From the NCBI RefSeq assembly GCF_022347765.1, contig NZ_JAKRFZ010000015.1, forward strand, positions 1-64,000: DNA of 64,000 bases, in the 5' to 3' direction. The position numbers and the translations under genes are program-made. Source of the DNA: Pseudoalteromonas sp. OOF1S-7. GTDB taxonomy: Bacteria; Pseudomonadota; Gammaproteobacteria; Enterobacterales; Alteromonadaceae. This document shows, in pieces, positions 1 to 10,115 of the stretch (its first letter is position 1; each line of letters begins with the position of its first letter). The notes beneath the pieces are model-generated. The model was given only the letters and a program-made list of their open reading frames with translations, was not told where the DNA came from and ran no database searches.

Positions 1-428
1 ACGAGCTGCCTATGCTAAGGATCCTCACAGACCGGGGAACTGAGTACTGCGGTAAGGTTGAGCACCATGACTATCAGCTTTACCTAGCGATCAACGACAT
101 AGACCATACTAAAACCAAAGCGATGTCACCGCAGACAAACGGTATCTGCGAACGCTTCCACAAAACGATACTTCAAGAGTTTTACCAAGTGACATTTCGC
201 AAAAAATTGTACAGTTCTCTGGAAGAGCTCCAAAAGGACCTGGACGAGTGGATAAATTACTACAATAATGACCGGACTCATCAAGGTAAAAAATGCTGCG
301 GAAGAACGCCGCTTGAAACATTATTAGATGGGAAATCGATCTGGGTTGAAAAGAATTTAGCCCAAATCTAAGCTGACAGTCACCGATTGAAAAACGGGTA
401 ACTGTCAGGTCAAGTCTGAGCTAGTACA
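1..428 (+). mobile_element. Right end of an IS481-type insertion sequence (left part outside window)
   Basis: The window opens inside an insertion sequence. The transposase C-terminus ends at 371. It is followed by a non-coding end that contains TGACAGT (373-379) and its inverted copy ACTGTCA, and stops at CTAGTACA (421-428). Read inward from 428 on the other strand the end begins TGTACTAGCTCAGACTTGAC, which has the TG start usual for terminal inverted repeats of this group. The exact end is inferred, because the left repeat and the target duplication lie outside the window. The element abuts the AlpA-like remnant, only 7 bases before its stop codon. Confidence 0.7.
3..371 (+). CDS. IS481 family transposase, C-terminal part (5' end outside window)
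   Basis: DDE (rve-type) integrase-core transposase, the enzyme that cuts and joins the ends of its insertion sequence. About 120 residues are visible and the frame is open to the left edge. Family features seen are LTDRGTEYCG with the second catalytic Asp, SPQTNGICERFHKT with the catalytic Glu (E in ICERF), and the closing YYNNDRTHQG and GRTPLETL stretches typical of IS481 and related IS3-type transposases. The start and first catalytic Asp lie outside the window. The visible part shows no frameshift, so the copy may be intact. Confidence 0.85.
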   Translation, partial: ELPMLRILTDRGTEYCGKVEHHDYQLYLAINDIDHTKTKAMSPQTNGICERFHKTILQEFYQVTFRKKLYSSLEELQKDLDEWINYYNNDRTHQGKKCCGRTPLETLLDGKSIWVEKNLAQI

Positions 429-435
429 GATAAAT

Positions 436-597
436 TTATCTGTTTTTCATCCAGTTTTCGATATCAACAGAGCGCCAGCCAACGCTTCTACTACTAAGCG
501 GAATGCGCGAAAGGAATTTCCCTTTTCGTTCCATACGCCACAATGTTGTGCGACTCAGCCCAACCATTTGAGTAGCTTCTTCTAGCCTTAAGATTCT
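436..597 (-). pseudogene. AlpA/excisionase-like HTH regulator remnant
   Basis: The minus-strand frame encodes RLEEATQMVGLSRTTLWRM, then a KGKF segment and VGWRSVDIENWM, ending with TAA at 436-438. This is the pattern of AlpA-family winged-helix/HTH_17 regulators from prophages and integrative elements (leucine-rich start, GLSR-TTLWR recognition helix, VGWR...IENW end). The expected N-terminal Met is absent. An in-frame TAA lies just before the first conserved residues, and the first ATG (567) falls inside the helix-turn-helix and would give only 43 residues. It is therefore probably a decayed gene. A non-AUG start cannot be excluded. The flanking IS ends 7 bases beyond its stop codon. Confidence 0.6.
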
Positions 598-688
598 TTA
601 TTGTTTTACACTTTAGAAAGTACTTTTTGCTAATCCAGAAGCTGTATATGGGGACTTTATTGATTAGCTTGACCTTCTCATTCTTATG

Positions 689-2908
689 TTAAACGTCGAG
701 CGATATCACCTTTGAGGTTTCAAATAATTTCAGCCATATCCTTGCAGAACTGCCTTCAAAAGCTTTCGAACCATAACCAATAGAGAGAATTTCTTCTGGC
801 AAAAACTCATCAAATTTCTCAATACGCTTTCCTGATACTTGTCGTGCAAGTTCTGTTTCTGTAGGGAGTTCTGTTGAAGAAATTTTGAGCAAGATCGAAC
901 GAACATTTTCTAATGTCGCTTTTTCTACTTCTATGACGCCCGCATATGCTCCTGCTTCGAATCCATGCTGAATAAGTAAGGCAACTATAGTATTTACAAC
1001 TTTGTCGCCAAGCCATGGGAATATATAAGTAGTATTGCCAACCTGGAGCAGTGGTTCTCTAGAGAGCTTTGCATCTTCGAAATATCGTACGCTCTCACCA
1101 AACAGTTCTCGTGCAGCTGAATCAGCGAAGTCGACTTTCTGATCCCCCACAGAAATTCTGTAGTCACCGTCTTTTAATATTTGGAACATCTCTTGCCGGA
1201 CAACATCATGTATGTTCAAGCCAGCACCACCAAATTTAGGCGGCTTGCCACCTTTTGCATGCTCCACATAAATGACTTTCTTTTCGCTATCTATGTCGTT
1301 TACTTTCCAACGTTTTCCACCGAAAACAATATGCTGGCCTTCCAATACCAATGAATCTACAGGCAGCGTTCCGAGTGATTTTGTTCCACATACAATCCGA
1401 AACTCTTCAGGCGTTTTGAAAACAGCATAGAACGAGTAATGGCTTGTCAGCTTTTCTCCCAAAAGGCCAAGCACCAATTCACCACTTCCTAACTGAGTTA
1501 TGAGTTCTGTTTTGCCCATGTGGACAAGTAGTGCTTTAAAGTTTTCAACATTAACGTTTTGAAAAGGGCCATCTTTACAGAGCAAACTAAATAATTGCTC
1601 GACTCTAATTCCTCCCCATTGTGCAGTAACCGCAAGTACTTGATGCAGGAGTGTTGAGAAGTGGTAAAGTGATGTATCAGCTGGTTCATACCATTTACTG
1701 CCGATAAGAAGTCTGATCATGGCCAGAGATTGAATAAGCTCCAATCTCAGCTTGTCGATGACGCTAGAGTCTTTTGTCAATTCAGCTTCAGCTATGAGCA
1801 TTCGCAATATTGAGGCTCCACCGCGTCTTCCTGAGCGTCCCATTCTTTGACGTAAACTTGAAATAGAATGGGGGGCTGTTACTTGAATTACTGAGTTTAC
1901 CTTGCCGATATCAATGCCTAGTTCAAGAGTCATTGTGCAAATCGCTGTGGTAGGATAATGCTCCTGTTGCAATCGATTTTCTAAGCTTTCTCGAAGATCT
2001 TTAGATAGCGAACCATGGTGAGGAAAAAATTCATTCGGTACAATTTTTTCTTCACAGAAGTCTGATAATGTAGCCGCAATACTTTCTGTACGGCTTCTAC
2101 TATTTGCAAACACAAGGTGATTGCCGCCTCGACAAAATTTAAATAAATCTTGGCAGATCGTATATTCGGCATCATTGGAAGACTCAGCTTCTAAGTTAGC
2201 AGGGTTGACATACCCCTTTACCTGAACCTTCAGGGTTGAAGTCGAATGTGTATCTTTGATGATCTTGCAAGGTAAAGAGCTATTAGGGCGAAGTGATAGA
2301 GGCACTTTCTCTAACTCACCAAGCGTAGCACTCAAAGCGACTCTCGGGATTGGTGTTTCTAGTCTTCCGAGAAGGTGTTCAAGTCTATGAAGTAAAGAGA
2401 GTAAGTGATGGCCGCGCTCAGAGCCAATAAAGGCATGAAACTCATCAATAACGATATATTTCAAATTAGAGAATGCAGCTTTGATCCAGCCAGAGTCTCT
2501 GATGAGTAATGACTCCAATGACTCTGGTGTTATTAACACGACACCAGACGGTGATGCTTTTAATTTCTTCTTTCGGCTCTGTGAGCTATCACCGTGCCAG
2601 GGAGTAACCGGTATTTCTAACAGATCAGACAGACTTTCTAAGCGCCTATCTTGGTCATTTATAAGGGCTTTTAGAGGGCTAACGTAAAGGATACCTACGC
2701 CCGTTTCTTGAGGTGCTATAGCGCTGAGCGCAGGCAAGAAAAATGCCTCTGTCTTTCCTGCTGCGGTTGAAGCGCTGATCAGCACATCTGTCTTTTCAGA
2801 CAATATAGGTTCAATAGCAAGGCATTGTATTTCTCGTAAGCCAGTCCAACCTTGTTTGAATATCCAGCGCTGAATCCGATGGTCTAATTTTTCATGTTCA
2901 TCAATCAT
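689..2908 (-). CDS. Lhr/BrxHI-like DEAD/DEAH-box helicase of the TerB-ATPase-helicase operon
   Basis: Superfamily 2 helicase of 739 residues. Motifs seen in order are a Q-motif region (REIQ, residue 28), Walker A ASTAAGKT (46-53), a DEFH box in place of DEAH (about 156-159), ALSATLG (motif III), and ELGIDIG followed by QRMGRSGRRGG (motif VI). A long C-terminal region of about 300 residues follows, as in Lhr-like and BREX BrxHI helicases. It should use ATP to translocate on or unwind nucleic acid. Its ATG overlaps the stop of the ATPase gene by 4 bases (ATGA), so the two are translationally coupled. It is the last gene of the operon. Composition is more A+T-rich than the core genes. A defence role is inferred from family and context only. 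Confidence 0.8.
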   Translation of the reverse strand: MIDEHEKLDHRIQRWIFKQGWTGLREIQCLAIEPILSEKTDVLISASTAAGKTEAFFLPALSAIAPQETGVGILYVSPLKALINDQDRRLESLSDLLEIPVTPWHGDSSQSRKKKLKASPSGVVLITPESLESLLIRDSGWIKAAFSNLKYIVIDEFHAFIGSERGHHLLSLLHRLEHLLGRLETPIPRVALSATLGELEKVPLSLRPNSSLPCKIIKDTHSTSTLKVQVKGYVNPANLEAESSNDAEYTICQDLFKFCRGGNHLVFANSRSRTESIAATLSDFCEEKIVPNEFFPHHGSLSKDLRESLENRLQQEHYPTTAICTMTLELGIDIGKVNSVIQVTAPHSISSLRQRMGRSGRRGGASILRMLIAEAELTKDSSVIDKLRLELIQSLAMIRLLIGSKWYEPADTSLYHFSTLLHQVLAVTAQWGGIRVEQLFSLLCKDGPFQNVNVENFKALLVHMGKTELITQLGSGELVLGLLGEKLTSHYSFYAVFKTPEEFRIVCGTKSLGTLPVDSLVLEGQHIVFGGKRWKVNDIDSEKKVIYVEHAKGGKPPKFGGAGLNIHDVVRQEMFQILKDGDYRISVGDQKVDFADSAARELFGESVRYFEDAKLSREPLLQVGNTTYIFPWLGDKVVNTIVALLIQHGFEAGAYAGVIEVEKATLENVRSILLKISSTELPTETELARQVSGKRIEKFDEFLPEEILSIGYGSKAFEGSSARIWLKLFETSKVISLDV

Positions 2909-4212
2909 AGTTTGAAGTCAGCAAATCCATCTTCATTGTCCTCTGTTTCGAGTTCAACATCGGAAGGCTTATCTTCATTAATTGCTACTGATGAGATTAG
3001 ACTATACCATGCAATTTGCGGGTTTTGGTCGATTACCGCGAGCATGTCTAAAAATGCTTTAATGGTGTTACGTGGCGTTCTAAAATACGCATCCCCTATA
3101 GTTTGGCTGCAATGCTGTAAGAACGCTTTGAGAGATTCGTCTGGAACCAAGTACTTCGCTTCGTCACCTTCAGCATAAACATGACGCAAGTTTTTAAGCA
3201 AAATATAAAGTTCTTCAGGGGTTAAGCTAGCGAGGTGTAGCGCTGGTGACGAATAATCAATCACGCCCGCTTGTTTAGCAAAGCTGTTATCTGCCAATCT
3301 AGATTGTAGTGCTTCATAGCTATACAAGCCTTTACGTGGATCTAGCAAAAACTCAGGGGTCCCGCCGAGAAGGAATCCCAAATGCTCAGCGCTTCCTTGC
3401 AAGCAATCGTTTAGAATTCGGAGTATTTGTTCATAGTTAGAAGTTCTCGCTGTGGTGTTGTTCAACTTATATAGATTTACCATCTCGTCTAAGTTAACTA
3501 GAAGCCCTTGGTAGCCAGCTTGTCTGACAAATAGACTCATTAATTTCAGCGCGTCATAAAAAGATGTATCCGAAATAATTGTTCGAACTCCTAGGTCATT
3601 TCGGGCATCGGTTTTAGTTGAATACTCTGCTCGTAACCATTTTATGGCGTTAGCTTTTAATATCTCATCATCTTTCTCATGACCTATCCAATAAGCCTCA
3701 ATAACTTTAGCAAAATCATAACCGCCAACGAGTTCAGAAAGTGATGCTAATTTTTCATGGATAATTGAATTTATACTTTTTCCTGAAGTATCAGCTTCTT
3801 TCATCGCTTCTGTGATGAACTTTTCAACTACACTGGTTAAAGCATTACCATCAGGTTTGTTGCGAGTCGCCATGTTACGCATTAGCTCAGAGTAAAGGTT
3901 TCTAGCTTGACCAGCCGATGCATGAATACGTCTATCAGGAGATAAGTCTGCATTGACGGTTACAAGCTTATTCTCTAGAGCAATAGCACGTACAACACTT
4001 AAAAAGAATGTTTTACCAGAACCATAATCGCCGATAATGAGCCTGAAAGCTGAACCTCCATCTGAGATCCGATCAATGTCTTGGATCAGAGCTTTTAATT
4101 CATTTACTCGACCAACTTGGATATGCTGGATTCCAATCTTAGGAGTCACACCTGACTTCAGAGATTGGATAATTGCATCCCTTTCTTTAGCTCGTATTCT
4201 TTTTGCAACCAT
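2905..4212 (-). CDS. P-loop ATPase, BrxD/DUF2791-like
   Basis: ATP-binding protein of 435 residues. Walker A is IIGDYGSGKTFFL (K67, T68), followed by VNADLSPDRRIH and a YSELMRNM segment. This is the pattern of the DUF2791 ATPases called BrxD in type 2 BREX systems. A probable Walker B/sensor segment is LLVNLDEMVNLYKL, and the C-terminal part ends in an acidic tail. Such ATPases are known to pair with Lhr-like helicases, and here the helicase gene overlaps it by 4 bases. Upstream, the TerB protein gene ends 3 bases before its start, so all three genes form one transcription unit. Partner and substrate are unknown. A switch or loader for the helicase is a reasonable guess. Confidence 0.75.
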   Translation of the reverse strand: MVAKRIRAKERDAIIQSLKSGVTPKIGIQHIQVGRVNELKALIQDIDRISDGGSAFRLIIGDYGSGKTFFLSVVRAIALENKLVTVNADLSPDRRIHASAGQARNLYSELMRNMATRNKPDGNALTSVVEKFITEAMKEADTSGKSINSIIHEKLASLSELVGGYDFAKVIEAYWIGHEKDDEILKANAIKWLRAEYSTKTDARNDLGVRTIISDTSFYDALKLMSLFVRQAGYQGLLVNLDEMVNLYKLNNTTARTSNYEQILRILNDCLQGSAEHLGFLLGGTPEFLLDPRKGLYSYEALQSRLADNSFAKQAGVIDYSSPALHLASLTPEELYILLKNLRHVYAEGDEAKYLVPDESLKAFLQHCSQTIGDAYFRTPRNTIKAFLDMLAVIDQNPQIAWYSLISSVAINEDKPSDVELETEDNEDGFADFKL

Positions 4213-4215
4213 TGT

Positions 4216-6540
4216 TTATCCCTTCAATTCTTCTACGATTTCTAGATCGACATAGATATCACCATCGTCATCTAGAACTGGCGCATCGACTTTGTCATAA
4301 GCCCAGTCATTAATAGTTTCTAATGCGCCATCAACCATTATGTTAAGTTTGCTGCACAATTCATGAACTTCTTTACGTGGCCACGACTCTTTAGCTATCA
4401 AAGTTTCAAAAAGTTCTTTGTAAGGGCTATCTAAGCCTTCTTCATTGACATCAGCTGTGGGGATCACTTCCAGTTCAGCTTCTTCATCAACGGCAAATAT
4501 ACTCTCCAGCATACTCTTTGCATCGTTGGTGTCACTTTCATGCATAGCCAGAATACCTTCATCCAACTGAAAGGTACTTTTATCAATTGAAGCGTCTTTA
4601 GATGTGGCAGAAATAGGTTGTTTACTGGAGGCATACGCATGAATGTCACTTGTAACGAGTGATTTATCTAAGCCTAACGAGGTATATAATTTTTCAATTT
4701 GCTTAATTTCAGAAGCATCGATTTTTCCATCAGCAAGAGCGATAGAAAGCATGAATCTTTTCAAGAATTCCACCTGTGGAACGCCGAGTTTTTCAATCCT
4801 AGCTTTCAAGCCGGTATTATTTACAGGGGCATTTAGACGCCAAGTTAAATATGCATTTAACGAGTTCTTTTCAGAAGGAGAGAGTTTGTCATCATGGTTT
4901 ATCAACGTTTGTAAGGCGATTTTTTCATGATGATCTACAGTGCCGTCTATTGTTGCGACCATTGCCCCTAACCTAATTGCTAAACTTACTTGGTTGAATG
5001 CCGAGCTTGGCTCAAAAAACTCTCCATGGCCCGGTGAGAAGAGCACAATGTTGTCATCGATTTTTAATTTCGCATGATGAAAACGTTGGTCTGGCGCAAT
5101 ACCTATTTCAGCCTTAGCAGCTAAGTTAGCAACTAGTTCATTTTCTTTTTTATTAAACGCCTTAGGGAGAGGCGTACCTGTATGAGTCCAGAATTCTTTG
5201 ACTGTGGTTAGTCCATCATTCGAACTAATTATCTGATTTGCCCAAGACTTAAATGTTTCTATAACTGGTGAGTTTACTTCGTTTGCCAGTTCTTTAGGTA
5301 ATAACATCAACGCTGCAATGTCACTCCTTGAGGTTTCTGCTTTTCCTAAGTAACGGCTATAGCTGCTCAGCTCTTCTGTACATTGCTCGGCAATAGGAAT
5401 GAGCTTTTTAATTGGGCCTTTGAGAATACTTGGGTCAGGTAAGTCACCCAAATCCAAATCAACCCCATGCACACCATTACTTGCCGCATGGTATGAAAGT
5501 CGCAGTTTAGTTTTATTGGGTTTTACGAAAATTCCTTCGCCAAACTTGTCAGAAAATCTGATTTGGAAAAGCTGGCTAAACTCTTCTTCACATCTACGGG
5601 CCGGAGTTTTTAGGGAATACTCGAATGTATTTTTTAGCCACTCTAAAGCTAAGGGAGCTGTAACAGGCTTTCCATTGGCTACAGTTGTTGCAAGTTTAAC
5701 TTTGAATGATAATGCATTATTAGTTTCTGGTATATCTGACAATCTATCTTCAAATAAGGCGGGTTTTTGAAGTGCCATTAGTTCGAGGAAATTAGCAGAG
5801 TATCCTCTGAATGAACGATTTGCGTTGAAAACGCTATTGAGACGCAGCACTTCTTCAAATATTGCTATGTACTCTTCATCAGATACTTGATTATTGGATT
5901 TGTTTTCGATGATTCTTCTCTCAAACCCGTAGAAATAGATAAAGACATAACCAATTGGGGTATTGGGGTTTGAGCGTTCTGAGGCAAGCCAATCTAGATA
6001 AGCGCCTCTACAGCCTTTAGACAAGGAAGCATAGCTCGGCCAGTACCCTAAGGATTCATCAGTATATATTTCTGAATCTACCGAAGGACTTGAAGCTGGG
6101 CGTTTATCATCTACTAGAGATGGTTCTATACCGTAACCATCAAGTGAATTCATTGCTCCACCAAAGTAGAAAAAGCCTTTCGTTAACTGTCTTCCATTAA
6201 AAGAAAGTTGTTCATCTTCGCTTATCCATCGGCCTTTTTGCTTATTCGTTGTTTTTTCTGGCTCTCGGCCAAAGCTTGTATGAATAGTAAAAGTAGCAAA
6301 GTCATCATCTTCGTCTTCATCCCAAGAATCCTGATTATTTATAGTCGATATAGTGGTACTAGAAGAGCTTACAGCAATATTAGGCGAGACCGTTTCTTTT
6401 ACAGGAGCTTTGGGGGTTTCAGAGAAAGGGTGTAGAGTTCTTTTTTGAACCGAATTATGAAGATTCAGTTTACTATTTCCTTTACCTTTAAAATATCTAT
6501 AAATCACATAAATGATAAATATCCCAATAACAAATTCCAT
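4216..6540 (-). CDS. Membrane-anchored TerB_N/TerB/TerB_C domain protein
   Basis: First gene of the operon, 774 residues. A single hydrophobic helix (about residues 2-16) followed by RYFKGKGNSK suggests an inner-membrane anchor with a cytoplasmic body. An acidic linker comes next (DEDEDDDFATF). The segment from RWISEDEQLSF through GYWPSYASLSKGCRGAYLDWL resembles the TerB_N region. The TerB-like helical domain lies near residues 500-620 (AIRLGAMVATIDGTVDHHE and LADGKIDASEIKQIEKLY, acidic metal-binding-type repeats). The last 70 residues resemble TerB_C. TerB_N/TerB_C proteins are known to occur beside an SF2 helicase and a DUF2791 ATPase in predicted DNA-processing systems. The biochemical role is not established. 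Confidence 0.7.
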   Translation of the reverse strand: MEFVIGIFIIYVIYRYFKGKGNSKLNLHNSVQKRTLHPFSETPKAPVKETVSPNIAVSSSSTTISTINNQDSWDEDEDDDFATFTIHTSFGREPEKTTNKQKGRWISEDEQLSFNGRQLTKGFFYFGGAMNSLDGYGIEPSLVDDKRPASSPSVDSEIYTDESLGYWPSYASLSKGCRGAYLDWLASERSNPNTPIGYVFIYFYGFERRIIENKSNNQVSDEEYIAIFEEVLRLNSVFNANRSFRGYSANFLELMALQKPALFEDRLSDIPETNNALSFKVKLATTVANGKPVTAPLALEWLKNTFEYSLKTPARRCEEEFSQLFQIRFSDKFGEGIFVKPNKTKLRLSYHAASNGVHGVDLDLGDLPDPSILKGPIKKLIPIAEQCTEELSSYSRYLGKAETSRSDIAALMLLPKELANEVNSPVIETFKSWANQIISSNDGLTTVKEFWTHTGTPLPKAFNKKENELVANLAAKAEIGIAPDQRFHHAKLKIDDNIVLFSPGHGEFFEPSSAFNQVSLAIRLGAMVATIDGTVDHHEKIALQTLINHDDKLSPSEKNSLNAYLTWRLNAPVNNTGLKARIEKLGVPQVEFLKRFMLSIALADGKIDASEIKQIEKLYTSLGLDKSLVTSDIHAYASSKQPISATSKDASIDKSTFQLDEGILAMHESDTNDAKSMLESIFAVDEEAELEVIPTADVNEEGLDSPYKELFETLIAKESWPRKEVHELCSKLNIMVDGALETINDWAYDKVDAPVLDDDGDIYVDLEIVEELKG

Positions 6541-6891
6541 CTTAGTTTCCTATTTATTCTATGACCTAAATAAGCTGGTTATGAGCCACTTTTTATTGTT
6601 GCTATCTCAAGTCAAAATTAGCTAGACAAGGTTCGAGTACAACTCTGAGGCTACGACTATAGTAACCAGCGCTTGCCAGGTTGTTCTCAAATTGACTGAG
6701 AAACTTTCAGCGGCTAGTCGATACCTCTAATACTGGCTCAAATACAATCGCTTGCAAGTAATTCGCGATAATGTGCTTATATAAAAATTCTAAAAAAAGG
6801 TGTTTGCCAATTCAGAAGCAACAAATGGGCGTTAAATCGATACTCCACTTTATACCCCGATGATGAAGAAGCTTTAGCAAATTAAAGACAT
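6541..6891. other. Intergenic region upstream of the TerB operon
   Basis: About 350 A+T-rich bases between the operon start and the groEL terminator. It must carry the promoter of the TerB operon, but I see no convincing -35/-10 pair. No gene, tRNA-like segment or attachment-site repeat was recognised. Confidence 0.5.
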
Positions 6892-6926
6892 AAAAAAACC
6901 CTAACATCAAACTGTTAGGGTTTTTC
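6892..6926 (-). terminator. groESL Rho-independent terminator
   Basis: AACCCTAACA (6897-6906) pairs with TGTTAGGGTT (6913-6922) over a 6-base loop. On the minus strand the stem is followed by a T run. It lies 27 bases after the groEL stop codon. Confidence 0.9.
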
Positions 6927-6952
6927 TAAAAAGCGATTTGGGCCGATTTTTA

Positions 6953-8602
<1,650 letters not shown>

Positions 8603-8663
8603 GATATTTATTCCTCTAAATTCTTTTCGATTAACCGTTAAATGTTGAGTGCGATGACCGGGC

Positions 8664-8951
8664 TTATTCTACGATGCCCAGGATGTTATCTTCGCGCATG
8701 ATCAGGTATTCCTGACCCTCGATTTTTTCTGTTTTCTCAACGTACGAGCCAAATAGTACGGTGTCGCCCGCTTTAACTTGCAATGCTCTCACTTCACCAT
8801 TGTCCAACACGCGGCCGTTGCCCACAGCAACCACTTCACCACGGGTTGATTTTTCAGCGGCAGAACCAGTTAAAACGATACCGCCAGCAGACTTAGTTTC
8901 TTCTTCAAGACGCTTAACAATAACGCGATCATGTAAAGGACGAATGTTCAT
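8664..8951 (-). CDS. groES: Co-chaperonin GroES (10 kDa)
   Basis: Heptameric lid of the GroEL chamber, 95 residues. Recognised by MNIRPLHDRVIVKRLEEE, the mobile-loop segment TKSAGGIVLTGSAAEKSTRG and the closing YLIMREDNILGIVE. AGGAG stands seven bases before the ATG. It is first gene of the groESL operon, with the heat-shock promoter about 110 bases upstream. Confidence 0.98.
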   Translation of the reverse strand: MNIRPLHDRVIVKRLEEETKSAGGIVLTGSAAEKSTRGEVVAVGNGRVLDNGEVRALQVKAGDTVLFGSYVEKTEKIEGQEYLIMREDNILGIVE

Positions 8952-9068
8952 GTGTTTAGTTCTCCTAACAGTTTCTGAACAATGACAGAATACATAGTGT
9001 AAGATGTTTGCCGCTTAAACTTGACCGTTTACAAGGGGCTAACTAATTAATTTCTAAGTTGCTTCACT

Positions 9069-9097
9069 TTATGGGGATGGGCAAAACAAAATCCAAG
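9069..9097 (-). promoter_or_regulatory. Sigma-32-type heat-shock promoter of groESL
   Basis: On the minus strand CTTGGAT (9091-9097) is followed after 14 bases by CCCCATAA (9069-9076). The sigma-32 consensus is CTTGAAA, 13-17 bases, CCCCATnT. It is placed correctly for groESL transcription and implies a 5' leader of about 110 bases. Confidence 0.75.
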
Positions 9098-9114
9098 CAT
9101 TTTTTTTATTTTTT

Positions 9115-9621
9115 TTAGTCCTTGCGCTTAAACTCACCTTCTAACGTGGTATTCCCCTCATCACGCTGCGATTGCCCGTGATCAGAAGGGCGGCCTGCAA
9201 ACGGGTCAAACTGCTGCTCTTGTTGCTGTGTGCTGTGTTGGCTAAACATGCCACCAGTTTGCACTTGTACGGTGGCACGTTGCAGCAGCGCCTTAGCTAA
9301 TTTCTGGCGAATGGCCGGCGTGAGCAGCATAAAGCCTAATACATCGGTCATGATCCCCGGCGTCATCAGCAATACACCGGCAATGATCACACAAATACCG
9401 GCAAACAGATCGCTTGCAGGTAACTGTCCACGTGCCATTTGTTGTTGCACATTGGCGTAGGCACCCAGGCCTTGTTGCTTGACCAGCCGCGCCCCGAATA
9501 CCGCGGTCAGGATCACCAGTGCCAGCGTGGCAAATCCGCCGATAACTTCACTGACTTGCAATAACAGGGCTATTTCAGCGATGGGAATAACAATAAAGAG
9601 TAGAAAAAGGACTTTAAACAT
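9115..9621 (-). CDS. fxsA: FxsA family membrane protein
   Basis: Inner-membrane protein of 168 residues. In E. coli, FxsA overproduction relieves exclusion of phage T7 by the F plasmid; its normal role is unclear. The start at 9621 is chosen because MFKVLFLLFIVIPIAEIALL is the conserved FxsA N-terminus and GGAG stands at the right distance; the frame is open 29 codons further but without a ribosome site. Hydrophobic helices lie near residues 3-20, 27-45 and 75-95 (GVLLMTPGIMTDVLGFMLL). The C-terminal tail is Gln-rich and hydrophilic. The gene is read toward groESL. Confidence 0.88.
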   Translation of the reverse strand: MFKVLFLLFIVIPIAEIALLLQVSEVIGGFATLALVILTAVFGARLVKQQGLGAYANVQQQMARGQLPASDLFAGICVIIAGVLLMTPGIMTDVLGFMLLTPAIRQKLAKALLQRATVQVQTGGMFSQHSTQQQEQQFDPFAGRPSDHGQSQRDEGNTTLEGEFKRKD

Positions 9622-9794
9622 AGGATCTCCAAAATAACTGAAATAGATGTATGGGTCCTCGGGTCTTATTTCAAGCCCGTGTATCGGCACAGCAAAGCAC
9701 GCGACCAAAGCGCTGAAAGTACAGGTGAAGCGCTTGGGATAGGCTGCGTGTTTGGTTACACTAGAGCAAATTTAGCTCAAGTGAAAGGATAACC

Positions 9795-10115
9795 ATGACG
9801 ACGCCTTACCGATTGGTCATGACCACCTGTGGCACTCAGGTGCAGGCCCGTGACATTGCCAGGCACCTGGTGGCAAATAAACAAGCGGCCTGTGTGAACA
9901 TTTTGCCAAGCGTTGAGTCCATCTATGTGTGGCAGGGCGAGATCACTCAGGACAGCGAATACAAGTTAATGATTAAAACCCATGTTAACTTACTCGAGGC
10001 TGTCATGGAGACCATTCACCGCCTGCACCCATATGATGTCCCTGAAATACAGGTCATCGAAATTTGTGCAGGATCGCGGGACTATTTTAACTGGATTGAT
10101 GAGGTACTGAATTAA
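9795..10115 (+). CDS. cutA: Divalent-cation tolerance protein CutA
   Basis: Small trimeric ferredoxin-fold cytoplasmic protein of 106 residues, linked to copper tolerance although its exact function is debated. Family segments are the N-terminal strand, ARHLVANKQAACVNILPSVE, SIYVWQGEI and the closing HPYDVPEIQVIEI. Its TAA stop shares one base with the dsbD start, so cutA and dsbD are translationally coupled, the arrangement also found in E. coli. Confidence 0.95.
   Translation: MTTPYRLVMTTCGTQVQARDIARHLVANKQAACVNILPSVESIYVWQGEITQDSEYKLMIKTHVNLLEAVMETIHRLHPYDVPEIQVIEICAGSRDYFNWIDEVLN

Noticed and set aside
2905..6540. Tellurite resistance operon
   Set aside because: TerB-like domains occur, but no TerC, TerD, TerZ or TerA genes are here; the helicase and ATPase point to DNA processing.
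689..6540. Complete BREX system
   Set aside because: Only BrxD-like and BrxHI-like genes are present; BrxA, BrxB, BrxC, PglX and PglZ are missing from the window.
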